A stretch of 64,000 bases of DNA from an uncultured Actinomycetes bacterium. GTDB taxonomy: Bacteria; Actinomycetota; Actinomycetes; S36-B12; UBA10799. Under the pieces are notes generated by a model. That model made no database searches, was not told the origin of the DNA, and saw only the letters and a program-made list of their open reading frames with translations. The DNA lies in assembly GCA_946803585.1 (NCBI GenBank), contig CAMPEQ010000011.1, forward strand, positions 558,001 through 622,000, written 5' to 3'. Both the position numbers and the translations under genes were made by a program. Of this stretch, positions 17,417 to 26,124 are shown piece by piece; the first letter of the stretch is position 1; every line of letters starts with the position of its first letter.

Positions 17417-18322
17417 ATGACACCCACTCAAGCAGCAGCACCGCCACCAGACTCGACACCCCAGGCGGGCTCGACACCACCGGCGGGCTCGGGACGCTCG
17501 AACCCCACACCCTCGGACGCCACACCATCCGCCACCGCCCAGTGGCGCGCGATCACGACTCTCGCCCTCGCCGATCGATGGGCGATGATCGCGATCATCT
17601 CGGTCCTCATGGTCGCGATGGGTCTCATCGTGGGAGCGCTGTGGCCTTCGATGCAATCCTCCCTTGGCGAGTTCGCGAATGCGCCCGAGGCGATGACGGC
17701 ACTAGCTGGCGGCTCTGCCCTCAATACGCCCGCTGGCTGGGTGAACGCCGAGATGCTCAGCATCATCGCCCCCGTGGGAGTCATTGCGATCGCAGTCAGC
17801 CTGGGCGGACGCGCTATCGCCACGGAAGAGGAAACCAAGACGATCAGCACGCTCCTATCGACACCCACGAGTCGCTCGACTCTGATGGCCGCCAAACTGG
17901 CCGCGCTCGTTATTGCCACCACGATTGTCGGGGTCGCAATCTGGGTCGGGTTACTACTTGCTAATCCGATCGGAGGCCTCGGGCTGTCGGTCTCCGGCGT
18001 CACTGCGGCATCGCTGCAGGCGGTTCTGCTTGGCGTCCTATTTGGAGCGGTGGCGTTTACGGTCGGGGTATGGCGCGGAAGCCGACGGCTGGCGGCAGCG
18101 GTTGCCGCTGCCCTTGCCGCCGCCGCGTTCTTCGCCGCCAGCTTTCTCCCGTTGGCGGAGAGCCTGGCCGACCTCGCCAAGCTCAGCCCCTGGTACTACT
18201 ACACGGCCGACAATCCGATCCTGCTCGGCTTCACTGCATCGAATATCGCGGTGCTGCTGAGCGTGACCGTCGTGGTCACCGCACCGGGTTGGATCATCTT
18301 CACCAGGCGAAGCCTGCGGTGA
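17417..18322 (+). CDS. ABC-2 type permease paralogue with Pro/Ser-rich N-terminus
   Basis: A 301-aa membrane protein, paralogue of the preceding permease: compare EEETKTISTLLSTPTSRSTL and LADLAKLSPWYYYTADNPIL with the equivalent segments upstream. It has six predicted helices. The first ~42 residues are an unusual Pro/Ser/Thr/Gly-rich, presumably disordered cytoplasmic extension absent from the sister protein. The ATG has AGGGAG nine bases upstream, 40 bases after the previous stop. It completes the three-gene exporter operon and ends 29 bases from the convergent MarR gene. Confidence 0.86.
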   Translation: MTPTQAAAPPPDSTPQAGSTPPAGSGRSNPTPSDATPSATAQWRAITTLALADRWAMIAIISVLMVAMGLIVGALWPSMQSSLGEFANAPEAMTALAGGSALNTPAGWVNAEMLSIIAPVGVIAIAVSLGGRAIATEEETKTISTLLSTPTSRSTLMAAKLAALVIATTIVGVAIWVGLLLANPIGGLGLSVSGVTAASLQAVLLGVLFGAVAFTVGVWRGSRRLAAAVAAALAAAAFFAASFLPLAESLADLAKLSPWYYYTADNPILLGFTASNIAVLLSVTVVVTAPGWIIFTRRSLR

Positions 18323-18351
18323 CGGACCAGACGGCGGACTAGGGCGACGGA

Positions 18352-18903
18352 CTAAGGGTCTCCGCACTTCAGCGCGGAGATCAGGTCGTGCACCTCACCG
18401 GAAGTAACGCTGTGGTGGATCGCCGCGACGGATTCCGAGAATCGGTCGAGCAATCGGGCAAAGTCATCAATATCCTGATCCGTCCAGCCATCTAGCAGTG
18501 CGTCAAGGACCACCGAGTGCATGCTCTTTGCGGTCGTAGCGACCCGCAGCCCCTCATCGGTCAGAGCCAACAGCACCCGGCGTGAATCTTGCGGCGCCCT
18601 GTTGCGACTAACGAGCCCGTCACGCTCGCATTCGCTAGCTAGCCGACTCGCACTCGAGTGCTCCAGCGTTAGTTCGTCGGCGATATCGCTAACGGTCACG
18701 TCCCCTTTGGTGGACAGATCCAAAATCGCCTCGCAGGCGCTAATCCTGGAGAACTCGATTGCTCGGTCGTGGCCGGGCAGCGCGATGGCTCCACCAGGTG
18801 GCTTATTCATGAACCGTCGCATGCGCAGCAGGGATGCATGGATCGTCGAATAGGGATCTGCCGGACCCTCGTGCTCGGTCGTTGAGTCTGTGCTCATGGT
18901 CAC
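18352..18903 (-). CDS. MarR-family transcriptional regulator
   Basis: A 183-aa winged-helix regulator. The DNA-binding core (SACEAILDLSTKGDVTVSDI, DELTLEHSSASRLASECE, RDGLVSRNRAPQDSRRVLLA) is the classic MarR helix-turn-helix plus wing with the D-x-R wing motif. It is divergent from the MMPL transporter at 19002 with a 98-base intergenic region containing repeated ATGTACTAC. Family knowledge: MarR proteins repress divergent efflux genes until a phenolic or lipophilic ligand binds, so control of the MMPL pump is the natural inference. The N-terminal ~30 residues are unconserved. Confidence 0.9.
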   Translation of the reverse strand: MTMSTDSTTEHEGPADPYSTIHASLLRMRRFMNKPPGGAIALPGHDRAIEFSRISACEAILDLSTKGDVTVSDIADELTLEHSSASRLASECERDGLVSRNRAPQDSRRVLLALTDEGLRVATTAKSMHSVVLDALLDGWTDQDIDDFARLLDRFSESVAAIHHSVTSGEVHDLISALKCGDP

Positions 18904-18930
18904 CTTTCCTATCCCGCTGCATACCCGCTG

Positions 18931-18973
18931 AGGTATGTACTACTAGCATCTTACGCGAATACATGTACTACAC
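18931..18973. promoter_or_regulatory. Candidate MarR operator in the marR/mmpL divergent promoter
   Basis: ATGTACTAC occurs at 18935-18943 and again at 18963-18971, 28 bases apart. The second copy contains the palindrome TGTA-C-TACA (18964-18972); the first is TGTA-C-TACT. The position between divergent starts fits a shared operator. Confidence 0.5.
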
Positions 18974-19001
18974 ATACAAATAAGTTAGGTGGACGCAAAT
19001 A

Positions 19002-21221
19002 ATGGGAGCTGTTTCCCGCTGGGCCGTCAACAAGCCTTGGCAAGCAATCGGGGCCTGGGTGCTCCTACTCGTCGTCATCTTCGGTGGAGCGGCAACCGCT
19101 CCCGGGTCCTATGACGACTCGTTCAGTCTGCCAAACACTGAGTCCAGCCAGGCGATGGACCTGCTTGAGGCGGAGTTCGGTGCAGAAAGCAACAACGGCG
19201 CCGCGCAGATCGTCTTCAAGCCCTCAACCGGAACCATCGAGGATCCTCAGGTCCAAGCGGAGATGACCGCGCTCGCAGCGGAGATCACCGACATCGGCTC
19301 CGTGGCCTCCGTGGAAACTCCGTATGGCAATCCGGCAGCTGCCCAGATGGGGCTCGTCAGCCCAAGCGGCACGGTCGGACGGATGCAGGTCGCGTTCGAC
19401 GTTCCCGACGACGAGGTACCGCTGGCCGATGTCACCGCCCTCGTAGAAGACGTCGAAGCTGCCAATACCGACACCCTGCAGGTCGGGGCTGGCGGACAGA
19501 TCATCCAGTTCTCCTCCGCCGAGCCCCCGAGCAGCGAGCTCATTGGTATCGGCGTCGCGATCGTCATCATGCTCATCATGTTCGGCTCAGTGGTCGCTGC
19601 CGGACTCCCGCTACTTACCGCACTACTAGGCCTGGGCGCCGGAATCTCGATCCTCACGCTGGCCGCCAACTTCCTGTCAATCGCGACCTTCGGACCCACG
19701 CTGGCCGCAATGATCGGCCTCGGCGTCGGTATCGACTACTCCCTGTTCGTCATCAACCGTTACCGCCAGTCGGTCCTTGGTGGGATCGAACCGCGGGCGG
19801 CGGCGATCATCGCCGTCAACACGGCCGGACGAGCAGTCGTCTTCGCCGGGTTCACGGTCATCATCGCCCTCGGCGGCTTGTTCGTTCTTGGGCTGAGCTT
19901 CATGAACGGATTGGCGATCGGTGCCGGCATCACGGTGCTCAGCGTCATGGTCACCGCGGTGACATTGCTCCCGGCCGTCATCTCGGTGCTCGGACGCAAG
20001 ACGTTCGCCTTGAAACTTCCGTGGGCGCGCCACCCCCACCGCCAGAAGGAGAACAAGGGCTTCACCCGTTACGCCACCGGACTCCAGAAGCACCCGTGGC
20101 TCTTTGGTGGAGTGGCCTTTGTCCTCATGGCGGTGCTGGCAATCCCGATGTTCTCGATGCGCTCCGGCTTCCCGGACGCGGGCGGAAACGCGCCCGGTAA
20201 CACCTCCCGGATTGCTTACGATCTGACGACTGAAGGATTCGGCGCCGGGTCGAACGGACCGTTCCTCGTTGTCGTCGAGCTCCCCAGCCCGGAAGCAGTC
20301 GGTGAGGCACAAGAACTCTCCGACGCGATCGCGGCAACCCCAGGCGTCGCCTCGGCTACCCCGGTGATTCCCGGGACTCCGACGGTCAGCGCCGACGGAA
20401 CCACCGCGATCATCAGCGTCCAGCCGACCACCGGTCCGCAAGACCCCGGCACGACGGCGCTCCTAGAAACGCTGCGAACTCAGACGATTCCGGAGGCAAC
20501 TGCCGGAACCGGAATGAGCGCTTACGTTGGCGGCTCAACGGCGATCACCGAGGACTTCTCAACTGTCCTATCGGACAAACTCCTGCTGTTCCTCGGCGTG
20601 GTGATGGGGCTTGGATTCCTCGTCCTATTGGTCCTATTCAGATCGTTGGTGGTGCCGCTGACAGCGGTCCTGACCTCGCTGTTGAGCTACGGAGCAGCGC
20701 TAGGCGTCACCGTCTTCGTCTTCCAATGGGGCCACCTCAGCGACCTATTTGCGGTGACCGCGACCGGACCGATTCTGCCGTTCTTGCCGGTCATGCTGTT
20801 CGCGATCCTGTTCGGGCTCTCAATGGACTACCAAGTATTCCTCGTCAGCCGGATGCAAGAGGAATGGCTGCAGAACAAGAACGGAAACGAGGCAGTTCGC
20901 CACGGACTCGGCGGATCCGGCCGAGTGGTCGCTGCCGCAGCCTTGATCATGTTCAGCGTGTTCATCTCGTTCGTCTTCGGCGATGACACGACGATCAAGA
21001 TGTTCGGTCTGTCGCTAGCAGTCGCGATCTTCCTGGATGCCTTCGTTGTTCGTCTCGTCCTCGTCCCGTCGTTGATGACGGTTCTGGGTAAGGCGAACTG
21101 GTACCTGCCCGGCTGGCTATCTCGAATCCTTCCCGAGATCAAGGTAGAGGACCACTCGGACTTCGAGGCGGAGTTCTCCCAAGGGGACAAGCCGGAACCG
21201 TTAGCACCCAGCCAAAGCTGA
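19002..21221 (+). CDS. MMPL/RND-family membrane transporter
   Basis: A 739-aa inner-membrane transporter. Helix 1 (AIGAWVLLLVVIFGGAATAP) is followed by a ~140-residue extracellular domain, then five helices including the conserved GLGVGIDYSLFVINRYR. After a cytoplasmic linker the pattern repeats (second extracellular domain ~390-500), with ILFGLSMDYQVFLVSRMQEE as the second D-Y motif. Proton-relay aspartate-tyrosine pairs are intact in both halves. Family knowledge: MMPL proteins export lipids or amphipathic drugs. It is probably regulated by the divergent MarR. A short acidic C-terminal tail follows the last helix; the lipid substrate is unknown. Confidence 0.92.
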   Translation: MGAVSRWAVNKPWQAIGAWVLLLVVIFGGAATAPGSYDDSFSLPNTESSQAMDLLEAEFGAESNNGAAQIVFKPSTGTIEDPQVQAEMTALAAEITDIGSVASVETPYGNPAAAQMGLVSPSGTVGRMQVAFDVPDDEVPLADVTALVEDVEAANTDTLQVGAGGQIIQFSSAEPPSSELIGIGVAIVIMLIMFGSVVAAGLPLLTALLGLGAGISILTLAANFLSIATFGPTLAAMIGLGVGIDYSLFVINRYRQSVLGGIEPRAAAIIAVNTAGRAVVFAGFTVIIALGGLFVLGLSFMNGLAIGAGITVLSVMVTAVTLLPAVISVLGRKTFALKLPWARHPHRQKENKGFTRYATGLQKHPWLFGGVAFVLMAVLAIPMFSMRSGFPDAGGNAPGNTSRIAYDLTTEGFGAGSNGPFLVVVELPSPEAVGEAQELSDAIAATPGVASATPVIPGTPTVSADGTTAIISVQPTTGPQDPGTTALLETLRTQTIPEATAGTGMSAYVGGSTAITEDFSTVLSDKLLLFLGVVMGLGFLVLLVLFRSLVVPLTAVLTSLLSYGAALGVTVFVFQWGHLSDLFAVTATGPILPFLPVMLFAILFGLSMDYQVFLVSRMQEEWLQNKNGNEAVRHGLGGSGRVVAAAALIMFSVFISFVFGDDTTIKMFGLSLAVAIFLDAFVVRLVLVPSLMTVLGKANWYLPGWLSRILPEIKVEDHSDFEAEFSQGDKPEPLAPSQS

Positions 21222-21345
21222 CGAGACCCGGCCAGGCTCAACGTGACTAGCTCACCTGCCTGAATGGGGGTTGGCAACGGCCAAGATCTCGCCTAGATTC
21301 GAGAGCAGCGCACGTCAGGTGTGCACCGAACAAGGAGTGATCATC

Positions 21346-22251
21346 ATGGCCAGCAGCGGGTACACGCGGCGTCCAGTACTGCTGGGTGCGCTGTTCCCGC
21401 TGAGCATCGGCTTGACGGTGGCGCTCGCGGTTCCCCCCGCCGCAGCCACCGTCGCCTCGGCCGTCACCGCAGTCGGTGGCGCAGTCGGCACCGCGACCGT
21501 GAGCAACGGCATCGCGACGGTGCAGGCCCCAAACCCTCGGGCGGGCGCCACCAACGCCGTCGTGAAGTTCAACGGCAGTACCTGCGGTGCCTCGATCCGG
21601 GTCAAACTCAAAGGCCTCAAGGGTCGCGCCAAGGGCTCCAAACAGTGGGTGACGCGCTCGGCCGGTAACGGCAAGAAGGTCAAGCTGAAGCTGGTCAAGG
21701 GGAAGTACAAGGCCAAATTCCCAGCGAGCGTTTCCAGCGGCTCATGTTCGGCGACTGCTTCCAAGACTAAGAAGAAGTTCGTCGTCAAGAAGGGCAAGCG
21801 CGCCAAAGTGTCGGTGCGCTACGGCAGCTTCACCAGTAGTGCCCAAGCCACAGAGGTTCTCGAGCTGACTAACGCCGCCCGCGCTAAGAGCCGAACCTGC
21901 GGGAACACCAACCACCCGGCCGTGGGTCCACTCAGCTCCAACTCGATCCTGCAATCCGTTGCCCAGGCGCATAGCCAGGACATGGCGAATCGCGGCTACT
22001 TCGACCACACCAACTTGGCAGGCAAGTCCCCGTTTGATCGGATGGAGGCGGCCGGCTACAACTACCGCAGTGCCGGGGAGAACATCGCCGCCGGCCAGCC
22101 AACCCCGTCCGCGGTCGTGCAGGCCTGGATCGACAGTCCCGGACACTGTCGCAACATCATGAGCGGTAGCTTCACCGAGCTCGGTGTCGGGATTGCGACG
22201 GGCGGCGACTACGGAATCTATTGGACGCAGAACTTCGGGACTCCGCGCTAA
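21346..22251 (+). CDS. Secreted CAP/SCP-domain protein with lysine-rich module
   Basis: A 301-aa exported protein. The ATG at 21346 has AAGGAG seven to eight bases upstream, better than the in-frame ATG at 21271. A signal peptide (FPLSIGLTVALAVPPAAA) leads into a ~100-residue lysine-rich beta region (VKLKGLKGRAKGSKQWVTRS; KTKKKFVVKKGKRAKVSVRY). The C-terminal ~135 residues are a CAP domain with SVAQAHSQDMANRGYFDHTN, SAGENIAAG and WIDSPGHCRNIM; the His and Glu cavity residues are present. Bacterial CAP proteins are secreted and of uncertain function (lipid binding or wall association). The basic module resembles parts of other secreted proteins in this window. Confidence 0.88.
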   Translation: MASSGYTRRPVLLGALFPLSIGLTVALAVPPAAATVASAVTAVGGAVGTATVSNGIATVQAPNPRAGATNAVVKFNGSTCGASIRVKLKGLKGRAKGSKQWVTRSAGNGKKVKLKLVKGKYKAKFPASVSSGSCSATASKTKKKFVVKKGKRAKVSVRYGSFTSSAQATEVLELTNAARAKSRTCGNTNHPAVGPLSSNSILQSVAQAHSQDMANRGYFDHTNLAGKSPFDRMEAAGYNYRSAGENIAAGQPTPSAVVQAWIDSPGHCRNIMSGSFTELGVGIATGGDYGIYWTQNFGTPR

Positions 22252-22327
22252 GAGTTCGAGGAATAGTCACCGGTACTCATTTGCCGTACTGTCGGTCGAA
22301 TAGGCAGCGACCCTCGTGGAGTGACAG

Positions 22328-24658
22328 ATGACCAGCGTCACAGACAAACCACAATCTGACACAGGAGAACCCAACGACGTCGAATGCGTCGTTGGGATTG
22401 GTGGCACGGCCGACTGCCTTGATTCACTGGCAATCCTGATCGCTTCGATCCCCGCAACGCTCCCGTTTGCCTACGTGATTGCCCAACACTTTCCGGCCGG
22501 AACCGATCACGCGACCTACTCGCTCTCTGACTCGTTGGGTGCCGAGACCGAACTCGATGTCGTCGATGCCACCGATGGCCTAGCGCTGCAGCGCGGCGTG
22601 ATCGCGGTATGTCCGCCCCAGCATCACGTCACGGTCGTCAACCAGACAATCGTGGTGACCAAAGCTGCAGAGACCGACCTACACCGACCAGATATCGACG
22701 AGCTGTTTCACTCCCTCGCCGCCCACTGGGGGCCAACTGCTGTCGGGATCCTGCTCACCGGATCCGGTGATGAGGGTAAGCGCGGGCTACAAGCGATCAG
22801 CGAGGCGGCGGGCAAGAGCATCACTCACCGACCAGGACCCGGCGGGTCTCAGGCCGCAACCTCGGAAGTTCCCGATTCTTTCCATCCCATCCCGCACCCG
22901 CGAGATGTTGGGACCGTTCTCACTGCAGTCGCGAGCGGCCAGCACGACCAGCCCCGACGTCCGGGCCACAATAGTTCGGCCAGTAGTCAGGCCGAGCTCG
23001 ATGCCTTCTTCGCGCTCGACTACATCGGCATCTTGCTCGTTGACTCAGCCGATCGGATTCTGCGCGCCAACCAGGCCCTCGCCGATATCACCGGCTACCC
23101 CTTGGCCGAACTCATCGGCAAACCGGTAGATGCCATTACCCAGATCTTCAACGACCCGTCAACGCGCAGCCACGATCCGGGCGCCGAGAACCTGCGCATC
23201 GCGGGCCTGCATCACGGCTCACTGATCTCCGTAGACGGGTCGGTTCATTCGGTCAGTATCCAGCTGCGCGCCGTTGCTCATGCCATTGGCGAGGAGCCGC
23301 GCAGGATCATCCTTATTGACGACTTGGCTCGCGCCTTCGCCAACACCAGCGAGATGGCAGAGCTCGTCCGCTTCGATCAGCAGACCGGGCTGTTGTCGCG
23401 ATCGCACTTCGGCAAGCTGGTCGATGAGGAGCTCCGGCGCGCCCGAGTCGAGAAGGCCACGACATCCTCGGCCGTGATCTGGATCAACCTCGACGGCTTC
23501 AAACAGGTAAACGACACCCACGGCAACCAGGAAGGCGATGCTGTCCTCCTGCAGGTCGCCGATCGAATTCGAGCGACGACCAGCCGTTCGGATCAAGTCG
23601 GGCGTCTCGGTGGTGACGAGTTCGGCGTTCTGATCGTCAACGCAACCGGTCCAGAGATGGTCGACGAGATCGCTGACCAAATCCTTGCCGCACTTCGCGA
23701 ACCATTCCGTGCAATGGAGAGCGAGGTCTTCACCCCCGGATCAGTCGGCATCGCCATGACACCAGAGGACGGCGAGGACGCCGACACCTTGCTCCACAAC
23801 GCAGGCACGGCGATGCAGTCGGCCAAAGTGAAGGGCGGAAATACCTCAACCTTCTTCCAGGCAAAGATGGAAGCCGAGTCACACGAGCGCGCCGAGCTGC
23901 GACAGCGACTGGCTAAGGCAGTGCGCTCACGCGAGTTCACGATGTTCTACCAGCCGATCGTGTCCGTCGCGACTGGTCAAGCCGTCAGTGTTGAGGCCCT
24001 CATTCGATGGGACCGCGAGGGCGAGATCGTCAGCGCGGATCGGTTCATCGACACCGCGCGTTCCGCAGGCCACCTGCGAGCGATTGGGCAGATCGGTCGC
24101 GAACGCGTCCAAGAGGACCTTCTGGCGATGGATGCCACCCCTGGCCTGGAGATGATCCCCGTCGGAATCAACCTGTCGCCCGACGAACTCGACGAGCGTG
24201 AGCTGGCATCGCGGGTGTTGAACTGGGAACCACAAGGCGGGTTCGAGCGGATTCACGTCGAGATCACCGAACAGACTCTGCTGCGCGAGGCGGGGCAAGC
24301 CAGCGGCGCCGTCCGACTACTGAAGCGACTGGGGGCGCAGATCTGCATTGACGACTTCGGCACCGGATACTCCAACCTCGCGTTGTTGGATCAGGTCGGG
24401 CCGAGCGTGATCAAAATTGACCGCAGCATGTTGGTGGCGGCGGTGGAGCGTCCCCGCGCCCGAGCCCTGTTGCATGCATCGATCCAGATGGTGCATGCCC
24501 TCGGTGCGCAGGTCGTGGTTGAGGGTGTTGAGGACGAGGCTCAGTGGGCGTTGGTCACTGAACTCGGCGCCGATCGGGTCCAAGGATTTCTGGTTGCCCG
24601 ACCAATGCCCGTAGCTGAACTCGTTGCCTGGCAGACGCGACGCCTAGCCACCGGATAG
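22328..24658 (+). CDS. CheB-like - PAS - GGDEF - EAL fusion protein
   Basis: A 776-aa soluble signalling protein. Residues ~18-200 resemble the CheB methylesterase domain, but its triad is altered: the Ser position is Thr27 (GIGGTADCLDSL), His54 is kept (IAQHFP) and the Asp position is Glu149 (LTGSGDEG). Residues ~218-320 are a PAS domain (YIGILLVDSADRILRANQAL). The diguanylate cyclase has intact GGDEF (428-432), without the usual RxxD inhibitory motif. The phosphodiesterase domain has intact EAL (556-558), HVEITEQTLL, IDDFGTGYSNL, VVEGVE and VQGFL. It should make and/or degrade c-di-GMP in the cytoplasm. No chemotaxis gene is nearby, so the CheB part is probably a sensor or protein-interaction module. 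Confidence 0.93.
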   Translation: MTSVTDKPQSDTGEPNDVECVVGIGGTADCLDSLAILIASIPATLPFAYVIAQHFPAGTDHATYSLSDSLGAETELDVVDATDGLALQRGVIAVCPPQHHVTVVNQTIVVTKAAETDLHRPDIDELFHSLAAHWGPTAVGILLTGSGDEGKRGLQAISEAAGKSITHRPGPGGSQAATSEVPDSFHPIPHPRDVGTVLTAVASGQHDQPRRPGHNSSASSQAELDAFFALDYIGILLVDSADRILRANQALADITGYPLAELIGKPVDAITQIFNDPSTRSHDPGAENLRIAGLHHGSLISVDGSVHSVSIQLRAVAHAIGEEPRRIILIDDLARAFANTSEMAELVRFDQQTGLLSRSHFGKLVDEELRRARVEKATTSSAVIWINLDGFKQVNDTHGNQEGDAVLLQVADRIRATTSRSDQVGRLGGDEFGVLIVNATGPEMVDEIADQILAALREPFRAMESEVFTPGSVGIAMTPEDGEDADTLLHNAGTAMQSAKVKGGNTSTFFQAKMEAESHERAELRQRLAKAVRSREFTMFYQPIVSVATGQAVSVEALIRWDREGEIVSADRFIDTARSAGHLRAIGQIGRERVQEDLLAMDATPGLEMIPVGINLSPDELDERELASRVLNWEPQGGFERIHVEITEQTLLREAGQASGAVRLLKRLGAQICIDDFGTGYSNLALLDQVGPSVIKIDRSMLVAAVERPRARALLHASIQMVHALGAQVVVEGVEDEAQWALVTELGADRVQGFLVARPMPVAELVAWQTRRLATG

Positions 24659-24740
24659 GCCCACCATCTACCTGATACACCACCGCCGGATCCGAGCTCG
24701 AGGCTCGGCATAGGAAGAGCACGAACACGAGAGGACACAT

Positions 24741-26102
24741 ATGAAGACCGTCGATGTTGTCGTAATCGGAATGGGACCGGGCGGGGAAAGCGTGGCCGGG
24801 ACACTGGCCAAAGCCGGTCTAGATGTCGTCGGGATCGAGGCCGAACTCGTCGGCGGCGAATGCCCATATTGGGGATGTGTGCCGAGCAAGATGATGGTTC
24901 GCGGCGCCGGACTCCTGGCTGAGGGCCGGCGGATCCCTGGGATGGCCGGGAGCTCAACGGTCGAGGCTGACTTCGCTCCGGTCGCAGCTCGGATTCGCGC
25001 CGAAGCCACCGACAACTGGGATGACACGGTGGCCGTCGACCGCTTCGTGGATCAGGGCGGCACGTTCGTCCGTGGTCGCGGTCGACTCGTTGCATCCGAT
25101 GTTGTGCAAGTCGGCGATGAGCAGTTCCGCGCCACGCGAGCCATCGTTGTCGCGACCGGTACCAAGGCCGCCATCCCGCCAATCTCCGGACTTGAGGGCA
25201 CCCCGTTCTGGACTAACCGGGAGGCGGTTTCCGCGGAGGAAGTTCCCGCCAGTCTGATCGTCGTCGGGGGCGGTGCGATCGGTAGTGAGCTCGCGCAGGT
25301 CTACAGCCGATTCGGGGCAGACGTAACGATCGTCGAGGGCGCGGACCAACTCCTTCCCTACGAGGAACCCGCCGCCGGTGAACTAATCGCCGAGGTGTTC
25401 CGCGACGAGGGAATCACCGTGAGCACGGGAGCGGCAGTCGACGCCGTCGCGTACTCCGACGACGGTGCCGGCCAGTTCACCGTCACCGTTGACGGCGAGC
25501 AACTACAGGCCGAGAAGCTGCTGATAGCGACCGGCCGACGCACAGATGTCGGCAGTCTTGGCCTCGATCACGTCGGGGTGGACAGCGATGCGCGCTTCAT
25601 TCCGGTCGATGATCGCCTCCATGTCGCGGACAAGGTGTGGGCGCTCGGAGATATCACCGGCAAGGGCGCGTTCACCCACGTCGCGGTCTACCAAGGCCGC
25701 ATTGCGGCGGCGGCGATTCTGGACGAGCAATCCGACGCTGCCGACTACTCGGCGCTATCGCGCGTCACGTTCACCGACCCAGAGGTTGGCTCCGTCGGGA
25801 TGACTGAGCAGCAGGCTCGCGACGAAGGCCGTCAGATTCGCGTTGGCCAGGCTAACGTCCCCTCCACCGCCCGCGGTTGGCTGCATAAAGCCGGAAATGA
25901 GGGGCTGATCCAGGTCATCGAGGACACCTCGACCGGCACACTCATCGGCGCAACCAGTATCGGGCCCGCGGGCGGGGAGGTACTCGGGGCACTTGCCGTC
26001 GCCGTCCACGGCGCCGTCCCAGTCGCCACTCTCAAGTCGATGATCTACGCCTACCCGACGTTCCACCGAGGTATCGAGGACGCCCTGGGCGACCTGAGCT
26101 AG
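24741..26102 (+). CDS. Pyridine nucleotide-disulfide oxidoreductase (Lpd/MerA-like class I)
   Basis: A 453-aa FAD- and NAD(P)-dependent flavoenzyme. The N-terminal FAD motif is VVIGMGPGGESVAGTLAKAG, the redox-active disulfide is GGECPYWGCVPSK (Cys-x4-Cys), the NAD(P) motif is IVVGGGAIGSELAQVYSRFG, the second FAD motif is KVWALGDITGKGAFTHVAVY, and the dimerisation-domain end is YPTFHRGIEDAL with the catalytic His. The CPYWGC disulfide and YPTFHR ending are closer to the MerA/uncharacterised reductase branch than to true lipoamide dehydrogenase (HPTxxE). No mer genes or 2-oxoacid dehydrogenase genes are adjacent, so the substrate is open. The ATG follows GAGAGGACACAT. Confidence 0.9.
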   Translation: MKTVDVVVIGMGPGGESVAGTLAKAGLDVVGIEAELVGGECPYWGCVPSKMMVRGAGLLAEGRRIPGMAGSSTVEADFAPVAARIRAEATDNWDDTVAVDRFVDQGGTFVRGRGRLVASDVVQVGDEQFRATRAIVVATGTKAAIPPISGLEGTPFWTNREAVSAEEVPASLIVVGGGAIGSELAQVYSRFGADVTIVEGADQLLPYEEPAAGELIAEVFRDEGITVSTGAAVDAVAYSDDGAGQFTVTVDGEQLQAEKLLIATGRRTDVGSLGLDHVGVDSDARFIPVDDRLHVADKVWALGDITGKGAFTHVAVYQGRIAAAAILDEQSDAADYSALSRVTFTDPEVGSVGMTEQQARDEGRQIRVGQANVPSTARGWLHKAGNEGLIQVIEDTSTGTLIGATSIGPAGGEVLGALAVAVHGAVPVATLKSMIYAYPTFHRGIEDALGDLS

Positions 26103-26124
26103 CCCACCGTCCGCCCTGGCACGA

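Noticed and set aside
17428-18180. 250-codon minus-strand frame opposite the second ABC permease
   Set aside because: Composition and position fit a codon-phase shadow; the plus strand matches its paralogue.
19677-20441. 254-codon minus-strand frame inside the MMPL gene
   Set aside because: Arg/Asp/His-rich composition typical of antisense frames; the MMPL reading is certain.
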